A stretch of DNA of 64,000 nucleotides, taken from Kaistella soli. GTDB lineage: Bacteria > Bacteroidota > Bacteroidia > Flavobacteriales > Weeksellaceae. Shown here piece by piece: positions 53,091 through 61,640 of the stretch; within the stretch, counting starts at the first letter, position 1, and each line of letters begins with the position of its first letter. The notes beneath the pieces are model-generated. The model was not told the DNA's origin and did no database searches. It saw nothing but the letters and a program-made list of their open reading frames with translations. Location of the stretch: positions 87,199-151,198 of the forward strand of contig NZ_JAHOPF010000006.1 of NCBI RefSeq assembly GCF_019038595.1, read 5' to 3'. Made by a program: the position numbers and the translations under genes.

Positions 53091-53957
53091 CTACCGCCCA
53101 AAATTTTCCATCTGCGAAAGATCATAGTAGCTGAAGGCTTTAATATGGTGCACTCTTAATGTTTTTTCAGCATCCGCCAATTCTTTGATACCTGAGAAAT
53201 CCTCCAGATGAAAGACCCAGCGGTAACGGTTTTTTAAAATACTCCGGATCTGCCGAGTCTTGAGAATTTTTGTTTCCAGAGAAAGATAGTCATAAGCCAT
53301 TATATAAGCCGTCACCCGGTGCAGGTAAAGTGAAGCAGCCACTTCTGCAGGAAGATGCATCGGCACGCTGGCGCTCAATTTTATATTTCTGAAGGAACTC
53401 CATTCAGCCGCTTTTTCAAAAAGGGAGATCTGCCTTTTAACATATAATTCCGTTTCCTCTTCATAATCATCGAAGGTGTGAGGTTCGATATCAAGGTGTA
53501 CGCCTTTGAAACCCAAAGATTCAGCTTCATTAAGGAGCACAAGCAAATCTTCAAAACCATGGTCGGACGTGACATAAGAATTTTCACCGATAAGATAGTG
53601 GAGATCGATTTTCCGGGAGGCCGCCATCTTCTGGAACTCCTTCAGCTTGGCACGGTCGGTCTCGGCGGTCACTGACAGGAAAAGGGTGCGGATCTTCCAG
53701 CGGTTAAGCAGATGCATAAGCTCAGCATTGCTGTGGCTGTTAAAAAAGGAGGCCCATACATAGGTTTCTTTTCCTTTGAGCGTCTCATGTGCTGGATAAA
53801 GTGTGGCTTTTTCCGCCGGATCCTTTTCATGGAAAAACCCGGATACCGCAGCGGTCTGGATAGAATTCAAAACATAACCCGGCTGGGAAATGAAAGTTTC
53901 TGCTTTCATTCCTGAAGACAACATTAAGAAAATGATGAAGAAATGTTTGATCAGCAT
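53091..53957 (-). CDS. Secreted TIM-barrel-like protein (possible glycoside hydrolase, GH18-like)
   Basis: 288 aa with signal peptide (FFIIFLMLSSGMKAE). Barrel-like strands RTLFLSVTAET, KIDLHYLIGENSY, GFKGVHLDIEPHTFDDY (near residue 150), IKLSASVPMHL and VTAYIMAYDYLS. The LDIEP segment at the expected fourth strand resembles the acidic motif of GH18-type enzymes, with the Glu as possible acid. No family can be assigned with certainty. Monocistronic. Confidence 0.6.
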   Translation of the reverse strand: MLIKHFFIIFLMLSSGMKAETFISQPGYVLNSIQTAAVSGFFHEKDPAEKATLYPAHETLKGKETYVWASFFNSHSNAELMHLLNRWKIRTLFLSVTAETDRAKLKEFQKMAASRKIDLHYLIGENSYVTSDHGFEDLLVLLNEAESLGFKGVHLDIEPHTFDDYEEETELYVKRQISLFEKAAEWSSFRNIKLSASVPMHLPAEVAASLYLHRVTAYIMAYDYLSLETKILKTRQIRSILKNRYRWVFHLEDFSGIKELADAEKTLRVHHIKAFSYYDLSQMENFGR

Positions 53958-54027
53958 AAAGCGCGAAATTATAATAAAGTATTGATAATTCCGCTCTGCT
54001 TTTACCTTAGTTCAGAAATTTTTTAAC

Positions 54028-54420
54028 TCATGAGGTAAACCGTTTCTTTTTTAAAACGGTCCAGATCAGGATTGCGAAAACAAAAGTCAAAACAGCAAAC
54101 CACTTTTCAAAGTTTGTTTTTGCGAAAATATTACCGACCGTATTGAGAACGAATAAAGCAAGAAAAATCCACAGCATAAAATCTGTTGCTTTTTCCTTAA
54201 ATTTAAATTTTATCCAGTCCGCTTTCATTAACAACAGAAGCCCTAAAAAAAGATTGATCAGGATGGAAACACTTTCAAAAACATACATTTCCGAATCATT
54301 CTGAAGTCTTCCGCCCCAGGCAATATCATAGGGAACTGCTTTCGCGATGACAGCAGTATGAAAAAGTATTACCGCACTAAGCAGCCCTAGCAGAATAAGT
54401 ATTGAGGTCTTATAATTCAT
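54028..54420 (-). CDS. Hypothetical four-helix membrane protein
   Basis: 130 aa with four hydrophobic segments (ILILLGLLSAVILFHTAVIA; SVSILINLFLGLLLLMK; FMLWIFLALFVLNTVGNIFA; FAVLTFVFAILIWTVL) and a basic C-terminus KKKRFTS. Function unknown. It lies just outside the repeat array, next to the YcxB-like gene. Confidence 0.6.
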   Translation of the reverse strand: MNYKTSILILLGLLSAVILFHTAVIAKAVPYDIAWGGRLQNDSEMYVFESVSILINLFLGLLLLMKADWIKFKFKEKATDFMLWIFLALFVLNTVGNIFAKTNFEKWFAVLTFVFAILIWTVLKKKRFTS

Positions 54421-54485
54421 TTTTTTTAAAGGAACAGCAGTTGAATAATGTATTTTTTTTTCACGGTCAAGTTAGCAGAGTTGCT

Positions 54486-55025
54486 TTAATATTTCCAATT
54501 TAATTCAACATTTTCTTTCAAATTATAATTTTTTTTCAAATTGGTTAGAAACTGTGAAAATTCTGGTTTATTGGGAATCTGCTCTTTGGGAATGATGAAG
54601 CTTTCGCCAGTTTTTAGTTTTAGAAAATAATAGTCGGCTATTTCATTGATTTCTTCAAAACTATTATAGCCTAGCTTAGACTCAGCAATTACACTATTTA
54701 CAACAAGACTTTCGGTATCAAAGCGGAATTCTGAAACAACACCGATTTTTTCTTTATAGCTTTCAATTATAAATTTTCTATAATAATTTTTAATTTTCCA
54801 CCTTTGATAAAAAGGAAATAAAATCAATATTGTTGCAAAAAACAGTATTGCGAACCATAAAAACTCTTGATTTGAATTATAAATATTTACTGTAACCAAA
54901 ACAAAAGCCAGCAGAAGGATAATTAACGAGGTTTTTTTCTGACGCTTAAAAATTCTACTTTTTGAAGCGGTATATAATTGGTATTGTAGATAATCTTCCT
55001 GGTTTAAACTGAGCTTAAAATTCAT
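54486..55025 (-). CDS. YcxB-like membrane protein
   Basis: 179 aa. An N-terminal LSLNQEDYLQYQLYTASKS, two membrane segments (SLIILLLAFVLVTVNIY, FLWFAILFFATILILFPFY) and a C-terminal domain with ESKLGYNSFEEINEIADYYF then SFIIPKEQIPN. This matches the general shape of YcxB-family proteins, whose function is unknown. It is the last gene on the left side of the repeat array; repeat copy A lies directly upstream. Confidence 0.6.
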   Translation of the reverse strand: MNFKLSLNQEDYLQYQLYTASKSRIFKRQKKTSLIILLLAFVLVTVNIYNSNQEFLWFAILFFATILILFPFYQRWKIKNYYRKFIIESYKEKIGVVSEFRFDTESLVVNSVIAESKLGYNSFEEINEIADYYFLKLKTGESFIIPKEQIPNKPEFSQFLTNLKKNYNLKENVELNWKY

Positions 55026-55058
55026 TACTGCAGATGTTTGAGAATTTTGACTGATTAA

Positions 55059-55150
55059 GTATTCTGTTGGCGCGGATTATTATAACCGGTCTGGTAAATA
55101 TAACAATCTAAAAATTAGCGAAAATCTTGAGGATATGAAATTTCAATCCT
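55059..55150 (+). repeat. Dispersed cassette-type repeat, copy A (degenerate)
   Basis: Contains GTATTCTGTTGGCGCGGATT, GTAAATATAACAA, AATTAGCGAAAATCTTGAGG and ATGAAATTTCAA in the same order as the other copies; the right end has decayed. It lies 41 bases past the stop of the receptor gene (55192-57534, minus strand). Confidence 0.7.
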
Positions 55151-55191
55151 GGATTTTCCCTGTCACCTGCAGCCGCTTTAATAATCCATTG

Positions 55192-57534
55192 CTAAATCCT
55201 GTCCATCGTTTCATTGATCTGTTTCTCTTTATATTCCGAATTCGAAACTTTTCCGAAATTATATTTTAGTCCTACAGAAAAAACAGGGGTGTTGCCGTAA
55301 AAACTTCCTTTGGTAACAATTTTATCATAACTCAGTTTCTGGATAAAAGTGTTCTGTTTAAATACATCATTGTACCGCACGGTAAAATCAAAATTCGAAA
55401 CAGATTTTGTCAGTCCTAAATTCACGATCAGCATCTCATTGTATTCATAAAGTCCCTGTGTCCTTTTGGTAATCCAGGAGCCGTCTAACAGGAAATGGAA
55501 ACCTTTTCCCAATTTAATGGTATTGTTAGAATAGAAATAGACGTAAGGAGTTGATTTATTGACGGTCGCAAGGCGGTCTTCAGTGGCGGAATAATTTAAA
55601 GACAGACTGTTTTGAGAACTAAAAAACCGGTATTCAAACGGAACATCCAATCCTAAACTTGCGCCCTTTTCTTTCTCAAAATTTTTGGTCGTAAACTTGG
55701 AAATATTTTTAATTTCATCATAGAAAAGACCGAAACCGATAGGATTTTTACTTTCATACACTGAAGCATTCAAAGCCCATTTTTTGAGATTTACACTTGC
55801 GCTGATTGTATTGGTGTAGGTGGGCAAAAGATTGGGATTTCCTTCGTATTCGACATACGGACTGCTGTATAAACCGCCTGAAGCCAAATCCCCATAACCT
55901 GGTCTGGAGATACTCCGGTTGAAGTTTAAAGTATACACACAATCTTTGTCTTGTTTGAAAGAAATTTCTGCGCTTGGAAACCAATCCAGGTAGTTTCTTT
56001 TGATATTCGTTTCATTAAGTATTTGGTTAAAACCATTGGCCGATGTTGCTTCCACACGGAGACCCGCTTTAAAACCAAATTTTTCTTTTTCGCCTGAAAA
56101 TTCTGCGTAAGACGCCCAGTTTTCTTCTTTAAAAAGGTATTTGAAATAATCCACAGGACTGCTGTTTCTATAATCTGTAAAATTATCGGTAACAGCATCT
56201 GCTTTTGTAAAACTTGCGCCAAATCCCAGCTGATAATCTTCGAGTATTTTTTTCTCGATATCAATTCTTCCTGAAAAAGCATTGACAGCATTTTTCTGTT
56301 TCCTGAACTGACTGAAAATATATCCGGAATCATCAGTATCATTATAAAAATCGTGATCTACATTATTGCTTTCCCGGGTGAACTGTAAACCGGCGAAAAT
56401 ATTGGCGTCAATGGATTTTAACTGTTTATTATAATTAAAAATTGAATTGATGGTGGCCCGTTGTCTGTCCTGATGATTGAGGGTTAATATCTGAGATTTT
56501 ACTCCGTCTTTTTCATAATGCGTAACGGTGTTATTGTGGCCTTTGTCAGGTCTTAAATTGGCATTAACGGAAAAAGTCAGATAATCACCGTCATTTAAAT
56601 CCTGATATAAACTGGCTCCCAAAATAACCTGCGGACGGTTGGTCATCGATTTTATAATATAATCAGAGTTTATATTTTTATCCGGAACCGAATACTCAAA
56701 ACCGTTGCTTTCCCAATGCTGAATTTGGTTATACGCTGCATTCAGTTTCCATTCGGTCTTATTTTTCTTTTGTTGAAAATTGGCGGAAAGATTGTTACTG
56801 AAACGTTTGTTCAATGTGGCAGTTTCATTAAGCGTGAATTTGTAGCCTTCCTTTTTACTGTTTTTCAATATAATTCTGATGACTGCTTTTCCTTCCGCTT
56901 CATGTTTTGCAGAGGGATTTCTGATCATTTCTATGGATTTAATATCATCAACAGAAAGAGCCGACGCCGTAACGAAATCAACTTTTTGATGGTCAATATA
57001 CAGCAGCGGAACTCCTTTTCCCACCATAGATAACCCTTCTCCATTGGCATCAATTGAAATAAAAGGCAGCTTTGCCAACAAATCCGTAGACGTGGGCACC
57101 TTATTCAGCGCTGAATTTGCAATATCGATAGTGATATTTCCATTCTGTACCTGAAAAGTTTTTCTTTTACCTGAAATTTTAACCTCACCAACATTCAAAA
57201 TCTTTTCCTGGAGTATGATTGTAAAAGTTTTATTTTCCGAAAGTACAAAAACAGGTTCTTTTTGCGTTACATTGTCCGAATCAATTTTCAAAAAATACTG
57301 AGCTGGTTTTAAGTGAGTAAATTCAAATATTCCATTCTGAGCAATAGCCGTTTTTACAAGTTCATTTTGTGGTGTAAACAGATAAACTTCTGCTGAAGGA
57401 ACTTTCTCCTTATTGCTGTTAGTAATAGTACCATTTATTTTGAAATCTCCCTGTTGGGCAAAAGCATTGATACACAAAAGAAACAGGAGAAGATGAACGG
57501 ATTTAAAGAGTATTGAAGTTTTTAAACGACCCAT
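55192..57534 (-). CDS. Outer membrane beta-barrel family protein (TonB-receptor-like)
   Basis: 780 aa. Signal peptide (LLLFLLCINAFAQQ), a CarboxypepD_reg-like domain (about residues 30-110; GTITNSNKEKVPSAEVYLFT), a plug-like domain (about 120-230; LLAKLPFISIDANGEGLSMV, MIRNPSAKHEAEGKAVIRII) and a C-terminal beta-barrel (about 250-780). No classical TonB box was recognised. This architecture is common in Bacteroidota; a substrate is not predictable. It is the largest gene of the repeat-bounded array. Confidence 0.85.
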   Translation of the reverse strand: MGRLKTSILFKSVHLLLFLLCINAFAQQGDFKINGTITNSNKEKVPSAEVYLFTPQNELVKTAIAQNGIFEFTHLKPAQYFLKIDSDNVTQKEPVFVLSENKTFTIILQEKILNVGEVKISGKRKTFQVQNGNITIDIANSALNKVPTSTDLLAKLPFISIDANGEGLSMVGKGVPLLYIDHQKVDFVTASALSVDDIKSIEMIRNPSAKHEAEGKAVIRIILKNSKKEGYKFTLNETATLNKRFSNNLSANFQQKKNKTEWKLNAAYNQIQHWESNGFEYSVPDKNINSDYIIKSMTNRPQVILGASLYQDLNDGDYLTFSVNANLRPDKGHNNTVTHYEKDGVKSQILTLNHQDRQRATINSIFNYNKQLKSIDANIFAGLQFTRESNNVDHDFYNDTDDSGYIFSQFRKQKNAVNAFSGRIDIEKKILEDYQLGFGASFTKADAVTDNFTDYRNSSPVDYFKYLFKEENWASYAEFSGEKEKFGFKAGLRVEATSANGFNQILNETNIKRNYLDWFPSAEISFKQDKDCVYTLNFNRSISRPGYGDLASGGLYSSPYVEYEGNPNLLPTYTNTISASVNLKKWALNASVYESKNPIGFGLFYDEIKNISKFTTKNFEKEKGASLGLDVPFEYRFFSSQNSLSLNYSATEDRLATVNKSTPYVYFYSNNTIKLGKGFHFLLDGSWITKRTQGLYEYNEMLIVNLGLTKSVSNFDFTVRYNDVFKQNTFIQKLSYDKIVTKGSFYGNTPVFSVGLKYNFGKVSNSEYKEKQINETMDRI

Positions 57535-57620
57535 ATTTGTTTTTCATTTCGAACAAGACAATTCAGTGGTATCAACTGTTACATGCCGCGGTATTTTTAT
57601 TCGTTGAGATAGTGGATGAA

Positions 57621-57746
57621 TATTCTGTTGGGGGATTGTTATCACTGATTTTTATAAATATAATGAAAGAACAATCAGCGAAAAATCTTTGTGATGTAAA
57701 CTTCAAACCCACTGATAAGACACCTTGTTTAGGCAGTTTTTCTATT
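57621..57746 (+). repeat. Dispersed cassette-type repeat, copy B
   Basis: TATTCTGTTGGGGGATTGTT, ATCACTGATTTTTATAAATA, AACAATCAGCGAAAAATCTT, GTGATGTAAACTTCAAACCC and GGCAGTTTTTCTATTC. It shares its right end with copy D and overlaps the stop codon of the 57742-58323 gene. Confidence 0.85.
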
Positions 57747-58323
57747 CATTAATATCTTCGAAAGTCAATTCATTATTCGCTTTATTTATCGAAATCCGTC
57801 TGAATGTTGGTGCATAGCCTTCATGTCCACTGGGCTTAAAGTATTCACGAACATAAGAGTTTTCTGTCTCGTAGTTTTGAGTAACTTTATTCCCAAAATA
57901 TCTGTTAGGAACTGGGTGCAACATTAGATTTTCTATTGACCTATTGTCTGATTTGAAGTTCTCTGAACTTTTAATGTTAGTTATTGCTTTTTGTTTGTCA
58001 CGTTCAGAGATTTTCAGCGTAAAAGTGTGATAGTAATCGCCGATTGCTGACGTGGACTTATTTTCTGTTAAATCAAATTCGTCTGTCAGTTTTATGCCTT
58101 GCTCTTCAACTAATTCTACCGCGTTTTTTTTCGTGAAAAATTGGTCCTCAAATGCCATAGATAGAGCAAAGATTAAGATTAAAAATCCATAGCCTACTGC
58201 CAAATATTTAGCTGCCTTAGGATAACCGAGCTTTTTTGGAACGAAATAAAATAAACAGCCAACTCCAACTGGAAGTCCAACGAATACCAGTATAAAAAGT
58301 CCTATAAGTATTAATTCGTCCAA
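57742..58323 (-). CDS. Hypothetical membrane protein (array gene)
   Basis: 193 aa. Two N-terminal membrane segments (LIGLFILVFVGLPVGVGCLF; YLAVGYGFLILIFALSMAF) followed by a polar domain (about residues 65-193) with GDYYHTFTLKISERDKQK and SGHEGYAPTFRRISINKANN. The start appears to be TTG at 58323; no in-frame ATG lies before the first helix. Function unknown. Bounded by repeat copies B and C. Confidence 0.6.
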   Translation of the reverse strand: MDELILIGLFILVFVGLPVGVGCLFYFVPKKLGYPKAAKYLAVGYGFLILIFALSMAFEDQFFTKKNAVELVEEQGIKLTDEFDLTENKSTSAIGDYYHTFTLKISERDKQKAITNIKSSENFKSDNRSIENLMLHPVPNRYFGNKVTQNYETENSYVREYFKPSGHEGYAPTFRRISINKANNELTFEDINE

Positions 58324-58360
58324 TTGTATGTTTGGTTGATTTATTGTCCCTTTTTAAAAT

Positions 58361-58494
58361 GCAGTATAACGGTTGGTTAGTTCTGTTGGCGGGGATTGTG
58401 ATAACCGTTTTTGTAAATATAACAAAAAGAACAATTAGCGAAAATATTTATGATGTAAACTTCAGCCGCTCTATTAGAAATACGCTGTTACTGC
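58361..58494 (+). repeat. Dispersed cassette-type repeat, copy C (best preserved ends)
   Basis: Begins GCAGTATAACGGTTGG and ends ACGCTGTTACTGC, so the extreme ends are near-perfect inverted repeats (GCAGTA-TAAC with GTTA-CTGC). The inside carries GTAAATATAACAAAAAGAAC, AATTAGCGAAAATATTTATG and ATGTAAACTTCAGCC. It lies 18 bases past the stop of the 58513-60087 gene. Confidence 0.85.
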
Positions 58495-58512
58495 AGTGTT
58501 CCCTATTTTCTA

Positions 58513-60087
58513 TTATTTTTTTATAATTTTTTTATTGACCGTTTTATATTGAGTAGAAATTGTTAAAATATAAGTTCCCGGAGTTAGTCGGGACAGGTCA
58601 ATCCGTGCATTTTTCTCCAGGTTATTTCTGGTCAAAATTTTTCTTCCGTTCAAATCAAAAATTGATACTGAAAAATTTTCTTCTTTTTTAGCTGAAATTA
58701 ATATATCATTATTTACTGGAATTGGTCCAATTGAAAAACTTTGATCATCTATTTCATCCGTATACAAATACGTATCCAGTTTTCCAAAAAAAACATCATT
58801 GGCAGATATAGATTGAAGAAGAAAACCGTCTACATTAATTGTATTTTTAAATATCCCTGCACAGTATAAATTTTGGGAAGAATCTAGACTTAAAGACTTA
58901 ACTCCTGCATTGGGAATTACTTTATTCCAGACTGTTGCCCCATTATTAGCAATCTTGCTTAAATTCGCCGTATATGCGCTTACTGAAGAGCCATATGTTA
59001 AGAACGTATTCCCATCTGCATCAACAACAGAATGATAGAAAAGATCATCGCTGTTGGATCCGTACGATTTCGCCCACAGAAAATTCCCGGCATTGTCCAT
59101 TTTAGTTAGATATGATTCCAGCCCACCGTTATTATAAATAGTATGGCCTTCAAAATCTAATGAATTACTAAAGTAATTTCCGGATATATATACATTTTTT
59201 TCACTGTCCAACATGATTTCCTGTCCATAATCGTCGGCATTTCCACCCACTGCTTTTGCCCAAACTAAGTTTCCATTATTATCCAGTTTTGCAATTAAGA
59301 TACTTGCTGTAGAATTCCCCGTGATTGTAGTTTCCCCTATTATTGCGGAATTTGTAAAACTGCAGGCTAGATAAATATTATTGGATGAATCTGTAGTTAG
59401 TGAAGGTCTGAAGAATGAACCGTCACCAGTATCAGTAATTACCTTTCCAAAAATTGCCGACCCATCATTTGAATTTAATTTCAGAATTAAAAAATCATTA
59501 TTTCCCGTTACGGCAACCTGGTCAACAGTTAGATAACCCGAAAACCGGGTAAAAAACAAAAGATTACCTTCTGCATCCACGCCAACTCTTAAACTTCCCA
59601 ATTTTTCGATTTTCCTTGCCCATAAAAAATCACCCTGTGCATTTAATTTGCAGATGAAAGAGGTGGTAACAGAACCGCTTCCATGGTTATCGCCAGAGAT
59701 TAAAGCAGTTGTGCCAAAAGTGGCAGTACCATTAAAGTTTCCAACTAAATAAATACTTCCCTGTGCATCTGTGGTTACGGAGTAGCTGAATATTCTTCCG
59801 GAGGACGAGATTGATTTAGTCCATATAAAATTTCCAACATGGTCAAGTTTAGCGATATAACTGTGTGGTCCACTGGTAGCGGAGTACGAAGCAGAACCAA
59901 AAGTAGCCGTGTTAAAAAAGGATCCGGTAACGATCAAATTGCCGAAAATATCATTTTCAGAGTCCGAAACTGTAACATTACCTTCTGCCGCAGCATTCGT
60001 TTGATTGACCCAGGAAAATGTTGGCGTCTGCGAATAGACAATAGAAGCGAATAGGAAGAAGTAAAAAAGTAGAAATTTTGTTTTCAT
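58513..60087 (-). CDS. Secreted SBBP-repeat-type protein with T9SS type A sorting domain
   Basis: 524 aa. Signal peptide (FLLFYFFLFASIVYSQTP), then about six repeats of the form D-GNFLWAK-GS-DDYG with DSENNIYISGNY-like strands (a beta-propeller of SBBP-type repeats, about residues 30-440; KLDNNGNLVWAKAVGGNADD, KMDNAGNFLWAKSYGSNSDD), and a sorting domain (about 445-524; FSIGPIPVNNDILISAKKEE, GTYILTISTQYKTVNKKIIK). Exported and surface-attached or released; activity unknown. Lies between repeat copies C and D. Confidence 0.85.
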   Translation of the reverse strand: MKTKFLLFYFFLFASIVYSQTPTFSWVNQTNAAAEGNVTVSDSENDIFGNLIVTGSFFNTATFGSASYSATSGPHSYIAKLDHVGNFIWTKSISSSGRIFSYSVTTDAQGSIYLVGNFNGTATFGTTALISGDNHGSGSVTTSFICKLNAQGDFLWARKIEKLGSLRVGVDAEGNLLFFTRFSGYLTVDQVAVTGNNDFLILKLNSNDGSAIFGKVITDTGDGSFFRPSLTTDSSNNIYLACSFTNSAIIGETTITGNSTASILIAKLDNNGNLVWAKAVGGNADDYGQEIMLDSEKNVYISGNYFSNSLDFEGHTIYNNGGLESYLTKMDNAGNFLWAKSYGSNSDDLFYHSVVDADGNTFLTYGSSVSAYTANLSKIANNGATVWNKVIPNAGVKSLSLDSSQNLYCAGIFKNTINVDGFLLQSISANDVFFGKLDTYLYTDEIDDQSFSIGPIPVNNDILISAKKEENFSVSIFDLNGRKILTRNNLEKNARIDLSRLTPGTYILTISTQYKTVNKKIIKK

Positions 60088-60135
60088 ATGGTTCTTTATT
60101 GGATTATTTTTTTTTACAATTGCAGGTAAAGCCTG

Positions 60136-60251
60136 GGTATTTCTGTTGACAGGATTGTGATCACTGATTTTGTAAATATAACAAAAAGAACAATTAGCGA
60201 AAATCTTCGTAATGAAATTTCAAACTCACTAATAAAACACCTTTTTAGACA
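60136..60251 (+). repeat. Dispersed cassette-type repeat, copy D
   Basis: GGTATTTCTGTTGACAGGAT, TGTAAATATAACAAAAAGAA, CAATTAGCGAAAATCTTCGT, ACTCACTAATAAAACACC and GACAGTTTTCTATTC. It lies in the gap 60088-60451, which otherwise holds two small palindromes. Confidence 0.85.
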
Positions 60252-60270
60252 GTTTTCTATTCCCCCTGCT

Positions 60271-60294
60271 GCGCAAAGTCTACTGACTTTGCGC
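60271..60294. repeat. Perfect palindrome GCGCAAAGTC-TACT-GACTTTGCGC
   Basis: 10-bp stem with 4-nt loop directly right of repeat D. A related palindrome lies at 60410-60427 (CAAAGTC-AGGA-GACTTTG followed by CGC). No T-run, so not a standard terminator. Confidence 0.7.
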
Positions 60295-60409
60295 GATTCA
60301 ACAAATAAACTTTAAGCCTCATTTTTTTTATCAACAGTACAAATGAGATTTTCTAGTATTTGGTAAACCCAGGCTTTTAGATATTGTGAAAAACATTATT
60401 ATTTCGGCT

Positions 60410-60427
60410 CAAAGTCAGGAGACTTTG
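60410..60427. repeat. Palindrome CAAAGTC-AGGA-GACTTTG
   Basis: 7-bp stem, same core as the palindrome at 60271-60294 with a different loop; followed by a G-rich run. Lies just past the stop of the 60452-60979 gene on its minus strand, so it could be transcribed into that mRNA's 3' end. Confidence 0.6.
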
Positions 60428-60451
60428 CGCATCGGGGGAGCGGGGGCGTTT

Positions 60452-60979
60452 TTAATTCTTAATATGAGAAAATTTATTATTTTCAGAAATAATTATTCCA
60501 CCAATTTTTTTGAAACTTCCAAATTGTCCACACCAATTTTCAGTGTCATTTTTTTTTTCGGTATCCCAAAGAATTATTCCAAAATTATTTTCAATTTTTT
60601 CATCGGTAACAATTCCATATTCACCGTTCAATTTTACTTTCATTCCAGGCAGAAAATCATTTTTACTATCAAGTAACTCATTCCATTTGTCTAAAATATC
60701 CACATAAAAACTTGTGGAATTTGTTGCTTCATAATTTTCATTAAGAGATGATACTTCCAAATCAGAAAAAATGTCAATTATCTCAACAATTTCGTCATCG
60801 CTTAAGTCAATAATAAATTTAGAAGTTTCAATGTCTTTAATTCTATTGTGTTTTAAAGGCTTCTCTATTTCACAATTTTTTATAATTTCTTCGATTTTAT
60901 TGACGAGAAAATTATGTGAAATTTTTTCAAGTTCATTTTGAGTGCTTTGTAGTACGGAATAGTCTAAAATTTTATTCAT
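60452..60979 (-). CDS. Hypothetical protein (array gene)
   Basis: 175 aa, soluble, acidic. An N-terminal helical part (about residues 1-100; SHNFLVNKIEEIIKNCEIEK, FIIDLSDDEIVEIIDIFSD) and a C-terminal small beta-barrel-like segment (FLPGMKVKLNGEYGIVTDEK, FGIILWDTEKKND) suggesting an SH3-like fold. No family recognised. Strongly AT-rich. It lies between repeats D and F. Confidence 0.6.
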   Translation of the reverse strand: MNKILDYSVLQSTQNELEKISHNFLVNKIEEIIKNCEIEKPLKHNRIKDIETSKFIIDLSDDEIVEIIDIFSDLEVSSLNENYEATNSTSFYVDILDKWNELLDSKNDFLPGMKVKLNGEYGIVTDEKIENNFGIILWDTEKKNDTENWCGQFGSFKKIGGIIISENNKFSHIKN

Positions 60980-61010
60980 TGGGATTATGTGAAATCTTCG
61001 TCATACGATT

Positions 61011-61195
61011 ACAGACAACGGTTGGGTATTTCTGTTGGACTGCAATGGTGTGCAGAATTTTTGCCGTGATCCAACGAAACCTAGCGAAGCGGTTCGACCT
61101 AGTCCAAATTAAACTTTGTGAACCTGCATAAATTTGCACCTTAATTTTATCGCTTTTTGTTTGCTTTTTGTTATAGAATATGTTAGCAGATGTGC
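61011..61195 (+). repeat. Divergent attC-like segment, copy F
   Basis: Left end ACAACGGTTGGGTATTTCTG then TTGGACT matches the left arms of copies C and E, but the interior is unrelated. The right side ends TTGTTATAGAATATGTTAGC. An internal TTGGACT/AGTCCAA pair is present. It separates the genes at 60452 and 61217. The 77-codon minus-strand ORF across it is not credible as a protein. Confidence 0.5.
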
Positions 61196-61216
61196 CGACT
61201 CTCATTATTTTTAAAT

Positions 61217-61588
61217 CTACAATCCTTTTCTTTCAGATATAAAAATACTATCAACAATTTGTTGATCATTGAAATGAAGATTTAAATATTTGTATTGGAT
61301 AGGATCAATTCCGCGCCATTTTATTAACACTGTGTAGATTAGAGCGTCTTGTGCTTTCTGATCGTCGTGCCCTTTTTCATTAATCTTTCCTATAATTTTT
61401 TCAATTTCTTGAATGCTTTTACCTTTCAAATTATACTTCATTAATAAATCATCTAACATTTCATATCGCAATTCATAACTTATTCTGTCATCAGTATCAT
61501 CGCTATTCCATAAATTCTTATCAAATTTTCTCTGCTTCTGACAAGAAAATAAAGTTATTAAAACTAAAAAGGAAAAAGCGAATTTCAT
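61217..61588 (-). CDS. Hypothetical lipoprotein (array gene)
   Basis: 123 aa. Lipobox LFSC (Cys near residue 16) after a short signal. The mature part has YEMLDDLLMKYNLKGKSIQE then IEKIIGKINEKGHDD, which resembles the short helix-turn of SmpA/OmlA-like small lipoproteins, followed by KWRGIDPIQYKYLNLHFNDQ. Function unknown. It lies between repeats F and E. Confidence 0.6.
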   Translation of the reverse strand: MKFAFSFLVLITLFSCQKQRKFDKNLWNSDDTDDRISYELRYEMLDDLLMKYNLKGKSIQEIEKIIGKINEKGHDDQKAQDALIYTVLIKWRGIDPIQYKYLNLHFNDQQIVDSIFISERKGL

Positions 61589-61640
61589 TTTGGCGAATAA
61601 TTATTATATTTTGAATATTGCGATTGTCTGTTGGGCATTT

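Noticed and set aside
60386..60676. 96-codon plus-strand ORF
   Set aside because: Antisense to the 60452-60979 gene, Phe/Ile-rich as expected for the complement of an AT-rich gene.
60972..61205. 77-codon minus-strand ORF overlapping repeat F
   Set aside because: It is translation of the repeat arm; such ORFs arise by chance across repeat sites.
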